From the NCBI RefSeq assembly GCF_000092925.1, contig NC_014217.1, positions 1,798,001 through 1,862,000 on the forward strand: a stretch of 64,000 nucleotides of DNA. Direction: 5' to 3'. How positions within the stretch are numbered: the first letter of the stretch is position 1; every line of letters starts with the position of its first letter. Of the stretch, positions 49,485 to 59,521 are shown piece by piece. This stretch comes from Ancylobacter novellus DSM 506 (GTDB taxonomy: Bacteria > Pseudomonadota > Alphaproteobacteria > Rhizobiales > Xanthobacteraceae). The notes under the pieces were generated by a model, which was not told the DNA's origin, did not search any database, and was given only the letters and a program-made list of their open reading frames with translations. The position numbers and the translations under genes were made by a program.

Positions 49485-51041
49485 GTGAAGCCCGCCTTCT
49501 ACATCACCACCGCCATCGACTATCCCAACGGCGCGCCGCATATCGGCCACGCCTATGAGAAGATCGCCGCCGACGCCCTCGCCCGCTTCAAGAAGCTGGA
49601 CGGCTACGACGTGTTCTTCCTCACCGGCACCGACGAGCACGGGCTGAAGATGGCGCAGACGGCCGAAAAGCAGGGCCTCACGCCGATCGAGTGGGCGACG
49701 AAGAATGCCACGCGCTTCAAGGAGATGGACGCGCTTCTTGGCGTGGATTACGACCGCTTCATCCGCACCACCGACGAGGACCACATCCTCTCCTCGCAGG
49801 CCATCTGGCAGCGCATGGTGGAGGCGGGCGATATCTATCTCGGCGCCTATTCCGGCTGGTATTCGGTGCGCGACGAGGCCTATTACGCCGAGGACGAGAC
49901 CACGGTGAATGCCGACGGCGTGCGCCTCGGCCCGCAGGGCACGCCGGTCGAGTGGACCGAGGAGAAGAGCTATTTCTTCCGCCTCTCGGCCTATCAGCAG
50001 AAGCTGCTCGACTATTACGACGCGCACCCGGATTTCATCCGCCCGGACGTGCGTCGCAACGAGGTGACGAGCTTCGTCAGGAGCGGGCTGCAGGACCTCT
50101 CGATCAGCCGCACTACCTTCACCTGGGGCATCCCGGTGCCGGGCGACGAAGCGCATGTGATGTATGTGTGGGTCGATGCGCTCACCAACTACATCACCGG
50201 CGTCGGCTATCCCGATACGGACAGCGCGAGCTTCAAGCGCTTCTGGCCGGCAGACCTGCACATCATCGGCAAGGACATCATCCGCTTCCACGCGGTGTAC
50301 TGGCCGGCCTTCCTGATGTCGGCGGGCATCGCGCCGCCCAAGACCGTCTTCGCCCACGGCTTCATCCATAACCGCGGGGAGAAGATGTCGAAGTCGGTCG
50401 GCAACGTCATTGATCCCTTCGACCTCGCCAAGGCCTATGGCGTCGACGCGCTGCGCTATTTCCTGCTGCGCGAGATCCCGTTCGGCCAGGACGGCTCCTA
50501 CAGCCACGAGGCCATCGTCGCGCGCACCAATGCCGACCTCGCCAACGACCTCGGCAACCTCGCCCAGCGCTCGCTGTCGATGATCGCCAAGAACCTCAGT
50601 GGCACGCTGCCGTCGCCCGGCCCATTGGCGCCGGATGACGCGGAAATCCTCGCCTCGGCCGATGCCATGGGGCCTAAGGTGCGCGAGGCGATGGAGGCGC
50701 AGCAGATCCACCAGGCGCTCGGCGTGATCTGGGCGGTGGTGGCGGACGCCAACCGCTACTTCGCCGCGAGCGCGCCCTGGGAATTGCGCAAGACCGATCC
50801 CGAGCGCTTCGGCACCGTGCTGTGGACCACCGCCGAGGTGATCCGCCAGGTGGCGCTGCTGGCGCAACCCTTCGTGCCGACAAGCGCAGCCAAGCTGCTG
50901 GACCTGCTCGATATTTCCTCCGACGCGCGCGACTTCGCCAGCCTCGGCGGGGCCGGGCGCTTGGCCGGCGGCACCGTGCTGCCTGCACCGGCGCCGGTGT
51001 TCCCCCGCTATGTCGAGCCCGAGGCGGCGAGCCCGGCATGA
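49485..51041 (+). CDS. metG: Methionyl-tRNA synthetase
   Basis: Class I aminoacyl-tRNA synthetase charging tRNA-Met, 518 residues, the short form without the C-terminal dimerisation domain. The N-terminus is (V)[24 protein letters not shown] with the HIGH motif. KMSKS is in [10 protein letters not shown] near residue 302. The anticodon-binding helical domain is complete. The GTG giving KPAFYITT is chosen, with AGGA ahead; another GTG six codons upstream is possible. It follows holB and overlaps the TatD gene by four bases. Confidence 0.95.
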   Translation: MKPAFYITTAIDYPNGAPHIGHAYEKIAADALARFKKLDGYDVFFLTGTDEHGLKMAQTAEKQGLTPIEWATKNATRFKEMDALLGVDYDRFIRTTDEDHILSSQAIWQRMVEAGDIYLGAYSGWYSVRDEAYYAEDETTVNADGVRLGPQGTPVEWTEEKSYFFRLSAYQQKLLDYYDAHPDFIRPDVRRNEVTSFVRSGLQDLSISRTTFTWGIPVPGDEAHVMYVWVDALTNYITGVGYPDTDSASFKRFWPADLHIIGKDIIRFHAVYWPAFLMSAGIAPPKTVFAHGFIHNRGEKMSKSVGNVIDPFDLAKAYGVDALRYFLLREIPFGQDGSYSHEAIVARTNADLANDLGNLAQRSLSMIAKNLSGTLPSPGPLAPDDAEILASADAMGPKVREAMEAQQIHQALGVIWAVVADANRYFAASAPWELRKTDPERFGTVLWTTAEVIRQVALLAQPFVPTSAAKLLDLLDISSDARDFASLGGAGRLAGGTVLPAPAPVFPRYVEPEAASPA

Positions 51042-51811
51042 TCGTCGACAGCCATTGCCATCTCGACTTCCCGGACTTCGCCGCGGAGCTCGATGCCGTC
51101 GTCGAGCGGGCCCGCGCGGCCGGCGTCGGCCGGATGGTGACCATCGGCACGCGCATTCGCCGGGCGGGCGAGGTGAGGGCGATCGCCGCGCGCTTCGGCG
51201 ACGTGTTCTGCTCGGTCGGCACCCATCCGCACAATGCCGGCGAGGAAGCCGACATCACGCTCGACGAGTTACTGAGCGAAGCTGACCATCCCAAGGTCGT
51301 CGCCATCGGCGAGGCGGGACTCGACTATCACTACGACCTCGGTCCGCGCGAGGCGCAGCGCGCCGGCTTCCTCAGGCATATCGAGGCGTCCCGGCGCACC
51401 GGCCTGCCGCTGGTCATCCACGCCCGCGAGGCCGACGACGACGTCGCCGCGATCCTCGAAGACGAGAGCGGGAAGGGCGCCTTCCCCTTCGTGCTGCACT
51501 GCTTCACCGGCAGCGCCGACCTCGCCCGCCGTGCCGTGGCGCTGGGCGGCTATGTGTCCTTCTCCGGTATCCTCACCTACAAATCGGCCGCCTCGCTGCG
51601 CGAGATCGCGGCCGAATTGCCGGCCGAGCGGCTGCTGGTGGAGACCGACGCGCCTTATCTCGCGCCGGGCCCCTGGCGCGGCAAGCGCAACGAGCCTTCC
51701 TATGTGGTCGAGACCGCCCGTATACTGGCGGAAACTCGCGGCGTGACGCCGGACGAGATCGCCGCGCGCACCACCGAAAACTTCTTCCGCCTGTTCTCCC
51801 GCGCATCCTGA
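51038..51811 (+). CDS. TatD family metal-dependent hydrolase
   Basis: A 257-residue TIM-barrel hydrolase of the TatD/YcfH family, which are metal-dependent nucleases or D-aminoacyl-tRNA deacylases. The metal motif DSHCHLDF is at residues 4-11, [10 protein letters not shown] near 90, IHARE near 130, LHCFTG near 155 and ETDAPYLAP near 205. All metal ligands are present. The ATG overlaps the metG stop (ATGA), as in many proteobacteria. Confidence 0.93.
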   Translation: MIVDSHCHLDFPDFAAELDAVVERARAAGVGRMVTIGTRIRRAGEVRAIAARFGDVFCSVGTHPHNAGEEADITLDELLSEADHPKVVAIGEAGLDYHYDLGPREAQRAGFLRHIEASRRTGLPLVIHAREADDDVAAILEDESGKGAFPFVLHCFTGSADLARRAVALGGYVSFSGILTYKSAASLREIAAELPAERLLVETDAPYLAPGPWRGKRNEPSYVVETARILAETRGVTPDEIAARTTENFFRLFSRAS

Positions 51812-51826
51812 AGGCTCATCGACGGC

Positions 51827-52627
51827 ATGGCGTTCACCTTCACCATTCTCGGCTGCGGTTCCTCGGGCGGGGTGCCGCGCGTCGGGCAGGGCTGGGGCGC
51901 CTGCGACCCGAAGGAGCCGCGCAACCGCCGCCGGCGCTGTTCCATGCTGGTGGAGCGCTTCGAGGACGGCGGGGACAAACCGACCCGGGTGCTGATCGAC
52001 ACCTCACCGGATTTGCGCGAGCAGTTGATCGACGCCGAGGTCGACCGGCTCGACGCCGTGCTGTTCACCCATGAGCATGCCGACCACACCCACGGCATCG
52101 ACGACCTGCGCCCGCTGACCATCATGCACCGCCGGCGCATCGACGTTCATCTCGACGCCGAGACCTCGGCACTGCTGCACACGCGCTTCGGCTACTGCTT
52201 CGAGACACCGCCCGGCAGCGACTATCCGCCGATCCTCAACGAACACCGCTTCCAGGCCGGCGATACCATCCGCGTCAATGGGCCGGCCGGGCCGATCGAG
52301 GCGCAGGCCTTCCGGCAATATCACGGCTCGATCATCTCCTACGGCTTCCGCATCGGCGACCTCGCTTATTCGAGCGACCTGCACGACCTGCCGGCGGAGA
52401 GCCTGCCTTATCTCGAAGACCTCGACGTCTGGATCGTCGACGCGCTGCGCATCACGCCGCATCCGACGCATTTTTCGCTGAGCGAGGCGCTGGCCTGGAT
52501 CGAGCGGATGAAGCCGCGCCGCGCCGTGCTGACCAACCTGCACACCGATCTCGACTACGACAGGCTGATGCGCGACCTGCCGGAAGGCGTGACCGCCGCC
52601 TATGACGGCATGAAAATCACGCTCTGA
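51827..52627 (+). CDS. MBL-fold metallohydrolase (PhnP-like)
   Basis: A 266-residue metallo-beta-lactamase-fold hydrolase related to PhnP phosphodiesterases. It opens MAFTFTILGCGSSGGVPRVG. The HxHxDH metal motif is FTHEHADHTHGID near residue 85, with later metal His/Asp in RQYHGSI, LAYSSDLHDL and VLTNLHTDLDY. In many alphaproteobacteria it directly follows tatD, as here. The substrate is probably a cyclic phosphodiester, by family only. Confidence 0.9.
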   Translation: MAFTFTILGCGSSGGVPRVGQGWGACDPKEPRNRRRRCSMLVERFEDGGDKPTRVLIDTSPDLREQLIDAEVDRLDAVLFTHEHADHTHGIDDLRPLTIMHRRRIDVHLDAETSALLHTRFGYCFETPPGSDYPPILNEHRFQAGDTIRVNGPAGPIEAQAFRQYHGSIISYGFRIGDLAYSSDLHDLPAESLPYLEDLDVWIVDALRITPHPTHFSLSEALAWIERMKPRRAVLTNLHTDLDYDRLMRDLPEGVTAAYDGMKITL

Positions 52628-52735
52628 CAGATAGTTGTGTCCGAAAGCTCAGAAATATCGGCGTTAGGAACCACGTCGATGTTTTCCATAATATGTCTTA
52701 TGCGACTCGTAGACATGCGGTTCCGGAGCTAGAAC

Positions 52736-53569
52736 GTGACGCCCTCCCGCGACATCTCCCGCCTCCTCGAGATCATGGCGGCGCTGCGCACGCCGGTCAC
52801 CGGCTGCCCCTGGGACCTGAAGCAGGACTTCGCCTCCATCGCGCCCTACACCATCGAGGAAGCCTATGAGGTGGCGGACGCCATCGCCCGCGGCGACCTC
52901 GACGATCTGTGCTACGAACTCGGCGACCTGCTGTTGCAGGTCGTGTTCCACGCGAGGATGGCGCAGGAGCAAGGCGCCTTCGATTTCGGCGACGTGGTGA
53001 ATGCCGTCACCACCAAGATGGTCCGCCGGCATCCCCATGTGTTCGGCGATGCGCGCGGGCGCGACGTGGCGGCGGTGAATGCCGCCTGGGAGGCGATCAA
53101 GGCCGAGGAGAAGGCCGAGCGCGTCGAGCGCCGTCGCCGGCACGGCCTGCCGCCCGAGCCGGAGCAGGGCCGTACGCTCGACGGCGTGCCGGCCGGGGCG
53201 CCCGCCCTCACCCGCGCGGTGAAGCTGCAGAACAAGGCGGCCAAGGTCGGCTTCGACTGGCCGCATGTCCGGCTGGTCCTGGACAAGATCCGCGAGGAGA
53301 TCGCCGAGGTCGAGGCGGAAATCGATTCCGGCGACCGCGAGGCTGCGGCCGGCGAGGTCGGCGACCTGCTCTTCGCGCTGGCCAACCTCGCGCGGCATCT
53401 CGACGTCGACCCGGAAGCCGCGCTGCGCGGCACCAACGAGAAATTCGTCCGCCGCTTCGCCCATATCGAGGACACGCTCGCCGAGAATGGCCGCCGCCCG
53501 GCGGATGCCAGCCTCGACGAGATGGAGGCGCTCTGGCAGGCGGCGAAGACGGTGGCCCCGAAGGAGTAG
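52736..53569 (+). CDS. mazG: Nucleoside triphosphate pyrophosphohydrolase MazG
   Basis: A 277-residue house-cleaning NTP pyrophosphohydrolase with two MazG domains. The first (about residues 20-125) has EEAYEVADAI as the metal-binding EExxE-like motif plus CPWDLKQDF. The second (about 170-240) has REEIAEVEAEIDSG and VGDLLFALANLARHL. Full length. The start is a GTG. It is convergent with hflX, with repeat and hairpin sequences between them. Confidence 0.94.
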   Translation: MTPSRDISRLLEIMAALRTPVTGCPWDLKQDFASIAPYTIEEAYEVADAIARGDLDDLCYELGDLLLQVVFHARMAQEQGAFDFGDVVNAVTTKMVRRHPHVFGDARGRDVAAVNAAWEAIKAEEKAERVERRRRHGLPPEPEQGRTLDGVPAGAPALTRAVKLQNKAAKVGFDWPHVRLVLDKIREEIAEVEAEIDSGDREAAAGEVGDLLFALANLARHLDVDPEAALRGTNEKFVRRFAHIEDTLAENGRRPADASLDEMEALWQAAKTVAPKE

Positions 53570-53611
53570 GGCGCTCGGGCGCCCTGCCCTTTGTCCGGCC
53601 GCGCCTTCTTC

Positions 53612-53706
53612 AGGTCGTCATCCCGGCCGAAGCGCAGCGGAGAGCCGGGATCGCTCTCCATTCGGGTCACAGTCCCGGATCGGCCTAACGGCCGTCCGGG
53701 ATCACT
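53612..53706. repeat. Palindromic intergenic repeat, possible bidirectional terminator between mazG and hflX
   Basis: The gap between the convergent genes holds a CGTCATCCCGGCCGAAG...AGAGCCGGGATC unit. It is followed by a near-perfect hairpin at 53673-53701 (TCCCGGA-T-CGGCC, loop TAA, CGGCC-G-TCCGGGA). Units of this CCGGGATGACG type are widespread in rhizobial genomes. Here it may stop transcription from both sides. No T-tract. Confidence 0.55.
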
Positions 53707-53709
53707 GGC

Positions 53710-55101
53710 CTATTGGCCCGCCCCCTTGATCCGCTTTGCCCCAAACCGCCGCTCTATGTGCTCGGCGCGGTCCGGCGGCACGCGCACGGCGAGGTGCAGC
53801 CGTCCGCCCTCGTCCTCACGCCGTTCCAGCACCTCGCTGTGGCGGTAGAGCCAGCTCAGACCCCGTCCGTCCGCCGCATCGAGGTCGACGCGCAGGCTCA
53901 CCCGCTCGCGCGCCAGCCTCTGGCCGATGGCGACGAGGAGGGCGTCCACGCCTTCTCCGGTCAGCGCCGAGACGGGGATCGGCCGCGCATCGCCCTCGCG
54001 CCGCTCAGCGGTGTTGAACAGGCGCGCCCTGCCCTCCTCGTCGAGCCGGTCGATCTTGTTCCACACCTCGATGACGCGGTGGTCGTCCTCGGGATCGATG
54101 TCGAGATCGGACAGCACCGCCTCGACGTCATGCGCCTGCGCCTCCGCATCCTCGTGCGACATGTCGCGCACATGCAGGATGAGGTCTGCCTCAATCACCT
54201 CCTCCAGCGTGGCGCGGAAGGCGGCGACGAGCTGCGTCGGCAGGTCGGAGATGAAGCCCACCGTGTCGGAGAGGATGATGCGCTCGCCGCTCGGCAGCTG
54301 CACGGCGCGCAAAGTCGGGTCGAGCGTGGCGAAGAGCAGGTCCTGCGCCATCACGTCGGAGCGCGTGAGCCGGTTGAACAGCGTCGACTTGCCGGCATTG
54401 GTGTAGCCGACCAGCGCGACCACCGGATAGGGCACCTTCTTGCGGCTGGCGCGATGCAGCGCGCGGGTGCGCTTCACCTGCTCCAGCTCGCGCTCGATCT
54501 TCAGGATGCGCTCGCCGATCAGCCGGCGGTCGGCCTCGATCTGCGTCTCGCCGGGGCCGCCGAGGAAGCCGAAGCCGCCGCGTTGGCGCTCCAGATGCGT
54601 CCAGGAACGCACCAGTCGGCTGCGCTGATAATTCAGGTGGGCGAGCTCGACCTGCAGCACGCCCTCTTTGGTGCGGGCGCGCTGGCCGAAAATCTCCAGA
54701 ATGAGAGCGGTGCGGTCGATCACCTTGGCCGACCACGCTTTTTCGAGGTTGCGCTGCTGCACCGGCGTCAGCGGCGCATCGACGAAGACCAGCCCCGCCT
54801 CCTCCGCCTTCACGACGCCGGCGATCTCCTCGACCTTGCCGGTACCGAGATAGGTCGCCGGCCGCAGCTGGGTGAGGCCGACCAGCATGCTCGCGACCAC
54901 CTGCAACCCGTCGATGGCGAGGGCGAGGCCGACCGCCTCCTCCAGCCGCGCCTCCGGCGAGCGGCGATGGTCGTCCTCCCCTGCCCCGCGGCGGGCGAGA
55001 TTGGGCACGATGACCACGACCCGCGTGTCATCGCGGGCCTCCTCGCCGTCCGCCGCCGGCAGGCGGGCGTCGCGCGAGCGCCTGGAACCCTTGGGTTCCA
55101 A
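53710..55101 (-). CDS. hflX: GTPase HflX
   Basis: A 463-residue ribosome-splitting GTPase. The N-terminal HflX domain has LATYLGTGKVEEIAG-like sequence (RPATYLGTGKVEEIA) and VFVDAPLTPVQQRNLEKAW. The G domain has P-loop GYTNAGKSTLFN, switch II DTVGFISDLP and NKID. Starts with TTG, almost adjoining the hfq stop, so the hfq-hflX order is the standard one and they are co-transcribed. Confidence 0.95.
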   Translation of the reverse strand: MEPKGSRRSRDARLPAADGEEARDDTRVVVIVPNLARRGAGEDDHRRSPEARLEEAVGLALAIDGLQVVASMLVGLTQLRPATYLGTGKVEEIAGVVKAEEAGLVFVDAPLTPVQQRNLEKAWSAKVIDRTALILEIFGQRARTKEGVLQVELAHLNYQRSRLVRSWTHLERQRGGFGFLGGPGETQIEADRRLIGERILKIERELEQVKRTRALHRASRKKVPYPVVALVGYTNAGKSTLFNRLTRSDVMAQDLLFATLDPTLRAVQLPSGERIILSDTVGFISDLPTQLVAAFRATLEEVIEADLILHVRDMSHEDAEAQAHDVEAVLSDLDIDPEDDHRVIEVWNKIDRLDEEGRARLFNTAERREGDARPIPVSALTGEGVDALLVAIGQRLARERVSLRVDLDAADGRGLSWLYRHSEVLERREDEGGRLHLAVRVPPDRAEHIERRFGAKRIKGAGQ

Positions 55102-55103
55102 CC

Positions 55104-55355
55104 TCAGCCCTTCTCGCCGGTCTCGTCCGGCTCGAAGAGCTGGACCGGATGGCCGGGCATGATGGTGGAGATGGCGTGCTTGTAGACCAGCTGCGAATGG
55201 CCGTCACGGCGCAGCAGCACGCAGAAATTATCGAACCAGGTGACGACTCCCTGGAGCTTCACGCCGTTGACCAGGAAGATGGTGAGCGGCGTCTTGTTCT
55301 TGCGGACGTGGTTGAGAAAGGTGTCCTGGAGGTTCTGGGAACGTTCCGCGGCCAT
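55104..55355 (-). CDS. hfq: RNA chaperone Hfq
   Basis: An 83-residue Sm-like RNA chaperone that pairs small RNAs with mRNAs. [21 protein letters not shown] is the usual alphaproteobacterial opening, with the Sm1 motif around [16 protein letters not shown] and the Sm2 motif VYKHAISTI. The start at MAAERS is chosen; the open frame upstream runs into non-coding sequence. It lies between the aminotransferase gene and hflX. Confidence 0.97.
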   Translation of the reverse strand: MAAERSQNLQDTFLNHVRKNKTPLTIFLVNGVKLQGVVTWFDNFCVLLRRDGHSQLVYKHAISTIMPGHPVQLFEPDETGEKG

Positions 55356-55538
55356 GTTTTTTGATCCGTTTGTTTGTTGTTGCTCGTAGTCGGCGCGGTC
55401 GGCTTCAGCCCTGCGCTCCGTCCGGGAGCGGACAGGCATGAAGACGTGCACGGTAAACATGGCACACCATGCCTATCGCGCAAGATGCTTTCACTCGCAT
55501 ACTTCCATTTGACCAATTCGAAGCTGCTTCAGCCTGCT

Positions 55539-56399
55539 TCAGTCGGCGACCTCCGCTACCTGGTGGAAGGTCTCGCGCAAGGCGCGGGCGACCGGCCCGG
55601 GCCTGCCCTCGCCCACCGGATGACCATCGATTCGCACCACCGGCATGACGACGGTGCTCGCGGCGGTGATGAAGGCCTCGCGCGCGGCGAGCGCCTCGGC
55701 GACGGTAAAGGCGCGTTCCTCGACGCGCAATTGCAGCTTCTCGGCGACCTCGAACACCACAGTGCGGGTGATGCCGCGCAAGATGCCGGCCTCGGCCGGC
55801 CGGGTGACGATACGCCCCTCGGCGGTGACGATCCAGGCGTTGGTGGAGCCGCCCTCGGTCACCCGCCCTTCCTTGTCGACGAACCAGGCCTCGCGCGCGC
55901 CGGCGGTCTTGGCCTGCTCCTTGGCGAGCACATTGGGCAGCAGGCCGACGGTCTTGATGTCGACGCGATCCCAGCGGTTCTCCGGCACGGTGATGACGCC
56001 GACGCCCTGCGCGGCCGATGCTTCCGCCCTGGCCGGGTCGCTGGCGCGCGCCGTCACCACGATGGACGGCGGCGTCGACGGGTCGGGGAAGTAGTGGTCG
56101 CGCCGCGCCACGCCGCGCGTCACCTGCAGATAGACGATGCCGTCGCGCACGCGGTTGCGTCTTATCGTCTCGCGCAGCACCACGCCGAGCGCGGCGAGCG
56201 GCATGGGCAGGCGGATATGGATCTCACCGAGCGAACGCACGAGCCGCTGCATGTGCCGGCGCTCATCGACCATCTTGCCGCCGCGCACCTCGCAGACCTC
56301 GTAGACGCCGTCGGCGAACTGGTAGCCGCGGTCCTCAACATGCACCGCCGCCTCGGCATGCGGCACGTAGAGACCATTCACATAGGCGATGCGCGACAT
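55539..56399 (-). CDS. dat: D-amino-acid aminotransferase (class IV)
   Basis: A 286-residue fold-type IV PLP aminotransferase. GYQFADGVYEVCEVRGGKMVDERRHMQRL covers the N-terminal family block. The PLP Lys is in VDIKTVGLLPNV near residue 143, and VTEGGSTNAWIV carries the Glu that contacts the pyridine. This combination fits D-alanine/D-amino-acid aminotransferase better than branched-chain or ADC lyase enzymes. Its place between trkH and hfq is the usual one in this order of bacteria. It could supply D-glutamate/D-alanine for peptidoglycan. Confidence 0.9.
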   Translation of the reverse strand: MSRIAYVNGLYVPHAEAAVHVEDRGYQFADGVYEVCEVRGGKMVDERRHMQRLVRSLGEIHIRLPMPLAALGVVLRETIRRNRVRDGIVYLQVTRGVARRDHYFPDPSTPPSIVVTARASDPARAEASAAQGVGVITVPENRWDRVDIKTVGLLPNVLAKEQAKTAGAREAWFVDKEGRVTEGGSTNAWIVTAEGRIVTRPAEAGILRGITRTVVFEVAEKLQLRVEERAFTVAEALAAREAFITAASTVVMPVVRIDGHPVGEGRPGPVARALRETFHQVAEVAD

Positions 56400-56421
56400 A
56401 GTCAGGTCCGTCCCGGCGGCG

Positions 56422-57870
56422 TCAGCGCCGCCACAGTGCGAAGTTGGCGAGGCCCAGCACGACGAGGATTTCCAGCCGGCCGAGAATCATGGCGATGGCG
56501 AGTATAGTCTGCGCATAGGCCGGCAGCGCGCCCCATTCCGGCCAGGCGACCTCAGTGCTCCAGCCGGCGGCATAAACCGGCCCCATATTGCTCATCGCCG
56601 CGACAATGGAGACGAAGGCGGCCTCGAAGCTCGGCATGGCCGGGGCGATCGCCGCCGATAGCGCCGCGATCGTCATGCAGGCAATGCCGAACATGATCCA
56701 GATCGCCTTCATCATCTGCAGCGTCACGTTCTGCTGGCCGAGGCGGCGCGGATGGATGGCGTTGGGGTGCACCAGCCGCTCCAGCTCCAGATAACTCTGC
56801 AGCATCATGATGCCGGCGCGGTAGATCTTGATGCCGCCGGCAGTGGAGAAGCTGGCGCCGCCGACGAAGACGATGGCGATGACCAGCGTCAGTGGCAGGC
56901 TGGCGAAGGAGCCGGCGTGCGGCTCGATGCCGGTCGTCGTCACCAGCGAGACGGCGGTGAACATGCCATCCTCCAGCGCCATCGGCAGGGCGATCTCGCC
57001 GAGCGGCACCCGGTAGCTCATGGCGGCCACGGCGATGCCGATGACGAAGCACAGGGCGATGAGCACGAGGTTCTCGTACTGCCCGAGCGCGAGGCGGATA
57101 CGGCGGGTCAGCAGCATACGGTGCCACAGCACACTGGTGCCGCCGACCAGCATGAAGACGATCAGCACCAGCTTCACGGCGAAATGGCCATAGGCGGGGA
57201 TGCCGTCGGAATCCGGCAGCAGGCCGCCGGTCGACAGCGCCGAGCCGGCGAGCCCGAGCGCGTCGAACATGCGCACGCCGACGGCGAAGAGCATGAGCGT
57301 GCAGAGGATGGTGGCGCCGAGATAGATCGGCAGCACCAGCCGCAGCGCGTCGTCGAGCGCGGTCTGTTCGGTGACGCCGAGCAGGCTGGCACGGGCGCTG
57401 CGATCCGGCAGGCCGCCAATACCCGCCGGACCAAGCACTGCAACGAAGCCGACGAGGGTGAGAAGGCCCCCGGCCCATTGCAGCGTCAAGAGCCAGCCGA
57501 GAGTGGCGCGCGGCACGTCGGCGATGTCGTGCACCTGCACCGCGCCGGTGGTAGTGAAGGCGGACACCGCCTCCAGCCAGGCATCGACCGGCCCGAGCGA
57601 GGTGGTGGCGGCGATGGGGATAGCAGCGATGACCGGCACGCCGAACCAGAGCACGACGAGCAGGCCGTAGGCGCCGAGCCGGTCGAGACGATTGCCGCGG
57701 TTGCGCACCGACAGATAGACCGCGCCGGCGCCGAACACGGTCAGCAGCGCGGTCATCAGGAAGACGTCCGCGCCGTCCTCGTTGCGGAACAGCGCTACCA
57801 GCGCGGCGATCAGCAGGAAGCCGGCCATCACCCCGGCGGTGAGCGCGCTGTGGCGGGCGACCGCGATCAT
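56422..57870 (-). CDS. trkH: TrkH family potassium uptake protein
   Basis: A 482-residue K+ channel-like transporter subunit with about ten TM segments and four pore loops carrying filter-like sequences: TTTGAVQVHD near residue 116, STGGLLPD near 226, VTTTGIEPHAG near 320 and a C-terminal SNMGPVYAAG. It needs the cytosolic NAD-binding TrkA, encoded about 150 bases upstream in the same direction. Complete, with the start at the ATG of MIAVARHSAL. Confidence 0.93.
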   Translation of the reverse strand: MIAVARHSALTAGVMAGFLLIAALVALFRNEDGADVFLMTALLTVFGAGAVYLSVRNRGNRLDRLGAYGLLVVLWFGVPVIAAIPIAATTSLGPVDAWLEAVSAFTTTGAVQVHDIADVPRATLGWLLTLQWAGGLLTLVGFVAVLGPAGIGGLPDRSARASLLGVTEQTALDDALRLVLPIYLGATILCTLMLFAVGVRMFDALGLAGSALSTGGLLPDSDGIPAYGHFAVKLVLIVFMLVGGTSVLWHRMLLTRRIRLALGQYENLVLIALCFVIGIAVAAMSYRVPLGEIALPMALEDGMFTAVSLVTTTGIEPHAGSFASLPLTLVIAIVFVGGASFSTAGGIKIYRAGIMMLQSYLELERLVHPNAIHPRRLGQQNVTLQMMKAIWIMFGIACMTIAALSAAIAPAMPSFEAAFVSIVAAMSNMGPVYAAGWSTEVAWPEWGALPAYAQTILAIAMILGRLEILVVLGLANFALWRR

Positions 57871-57898
57871 TTCCCACCCCGCCGATCTGACCGGACAA

Positions 57899-58003
57899 CA
57901 TCATCCTGAGGTGCCCGGCCAGCGGCCGGGCCTCGAAGGATGCTCATCGGGTTACGCGAAGCGACCATCCTTCGAGGCTCGCTGCGCTCGCACCTCAGGA
58001 TGA
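57899..58003. repeat. Inverted pair of CATCCTTCGAGG...CCTCAGGATG intergenic repeats
   Basis: Between trkA and trkH lie two copies in opposite orientation of a palindromic unit, one at 57899-57942 and one at 57968-58003. One end of each is CATCCTTCGAGG and the other end is CCTCAGGATG(A). Together they form a large potential cruciform or mRNA stem. The unit belongs to a well-known class of rhizobial intergenic repeats. A partial copy lies at 41913-41980. Confidence 0.75.
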
Positions 58004-58023
58004 CGGTGCACATCGATGGGACC

Positions 58024-59400
58024 TCAGAAGAACTCGAGACTCACCCGGAAGAGCTGCTCGACCCGCTTCACCTTGTCGGCGAGGGCGAACATCACCACCC
58101 GGTCGCGCGCCTGGATGACGGTGTCGCCGCGCGGCAGCAGCACCCTGCCCGCCCGGATCACAGCGCCGATGCGCATGCCGTCGAACAGATCGAGTTGCTT
58201 CAGCGGCGTGCCGACCAACGGCGAGGTCTCCAGCGCCTCCGCCTCGATCACCTCGCCAGCGCCGTTCAGCAGCGAGTGGACGCCGCGGATGCGGCCCTTG
58301 CGGACATATTGCAGGATCTTGGAGACGGTGATCTGGCGCGGGTTCACATAGGCGTCGATACCGAGCCCGCGGGCGAAGGTCGGGTAGGCCGGATCGTTCA
58401 GCAGCGAGAGCATGCGCTTGGCGCCGAGCTCCCGCGACATCAGGCAGGAGAGAATGTTCACCCGGTCGTCATTGGTGACGGCGATCACCGTGTCGGCGTC
58501 GCCGACGGCGGCCTCTTCCAGGATGGTGCGGTCGAGCGCGCTGCCGCGCAGCACCACGGTGCGCGAGAGCTCCTGCGCCACGGCTTCCGCCCTGGCCAGA
58601 TTGTCCTCGATGATCTTCACCCGCGCCTTCGGATTGCGCTGCTCCAGCTCGCGCGCGACGTAAAGGCCGATATTGCCGCCGCCGCCGATGACGATGCGCT
58701 GCGCCGGCCGCTCGTCATGGCCGAACAGAGTCAGCGTGCGGTCCACCTGGTCGCTCTGGGCGGTGAAATAGGCGAGGTCGCCGGCGAGCAGCGAATCCGT
58801 CGAGCGCGGCACGAAGGTCTTGCCGTTGCGGTTCACGGCGACCACAACGGCCCGCAGATCCGGGAACAGGTCGGTGAGCTGGCGCAGCGGCGTGTCGAGG
58901 AGCGGGCAGTCCTCCTGGCAGCGCACGCCGACTACCACGACATTGCCGTCGGCAAAGCTCACCGTGTCGACGGCGCCCGGCAGCGAGAGCCGGCGCAGCA
59001 CCATCTCGCCGACTTCCAGCTCCGGCGAGATGACGACGTCGATCGGCAGGTGGTCGCGCGAGAACAGGTCGCGCCAGTGGCCCTGCAGATAGCTCTGGGC
59101 GCGCACGCGGGCGATCTTGGTCGGAACGTCGAACAGCGCGTGGCCGACCTGGCAGGCGATCATGTTGACTTCGTCGTGCAGGGTGACGGCGATCATCATG
59201 TCCGCCGCCTCCAGCCCCGCGCGGGCCAGCACGTCCGGATGCGAGCCGTGGCCGACGAAGCCACGCACGTCGAGCGTGTCGGTCACCGCCTGGATGAGGC
59301 GCGGCGAGGTGTCGATGATGGAGACGTCGTTCTGCTCGGCCGCGAGCCGCTCGGCGATGCCGAACCCGACCTGCCCCGCGCCGCAAATGACGACCTTCAT
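58024..59400 (-). CDS. trkA: Trk system potassium uptake protein TrkA
   Basis: Cytosolic gating subunit of TrkH, 458 residues with two RCK repeats. The first NAD-binding motif is ICGAGQVGFGIAERL at residues 4-18; the second is VIGGGGNIGLYVARELE near 232. Each is followed by a TrkA-C domain. It is read before trkH and after ntrX in the same direction, the standard alphaproteobacterial order. Confidence 0.96.
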   Translation of the reverse strand: MKVVICGAGQVGFGIAERLAAEQNDVSIIDTSPRLIQAVTDTLDVRGFVGHGSHPDVLARAGLEAADMMIAVTLHDEVNMIACQVGHALFDVPTKIARVRAQSYLQGHWRDLFSRDHLPIDVVISPELEVGEMVLRRLSLPGAVDTVSFADGNVVVVGVRCQEDCPLLDTPLRQLTDLFPDLRAVVVAVNRNGKTFVPRSTDSLLAGDLAYFTAQSDQVDRTLTLFGHDERPAQRIVIGGGGNIGLYVARELEQRNPKARVKIIEDNLARAEAVAQELSRTVVLRGSALDRTILEEAAVGDADTVIAVTNDDRVNILSCLMSRELGAKRMLSLLNDPAYPTFARGLGIDAYVNPRQITVSKILQYVRKGRIRGVHSLLNGAGEVIEAEALETSPLVGTPLKQLDLFDGMRIGAVIRAGRVLLPRGDTVIQARDRVVMFALADKVKRVEQLFRVSLEFF

Positions 59401-59521
59401 GAAGACCCCGCTCGGACCGACCCGGCACCGGGGTACCCTCCGGCGCCTCGGCGCATCTTGTTCGATTCCACTCTATAGCAGCTTCGCGGGCGTGCGCAGC
59501 GCCGTCCGCGGCATCGTATGC

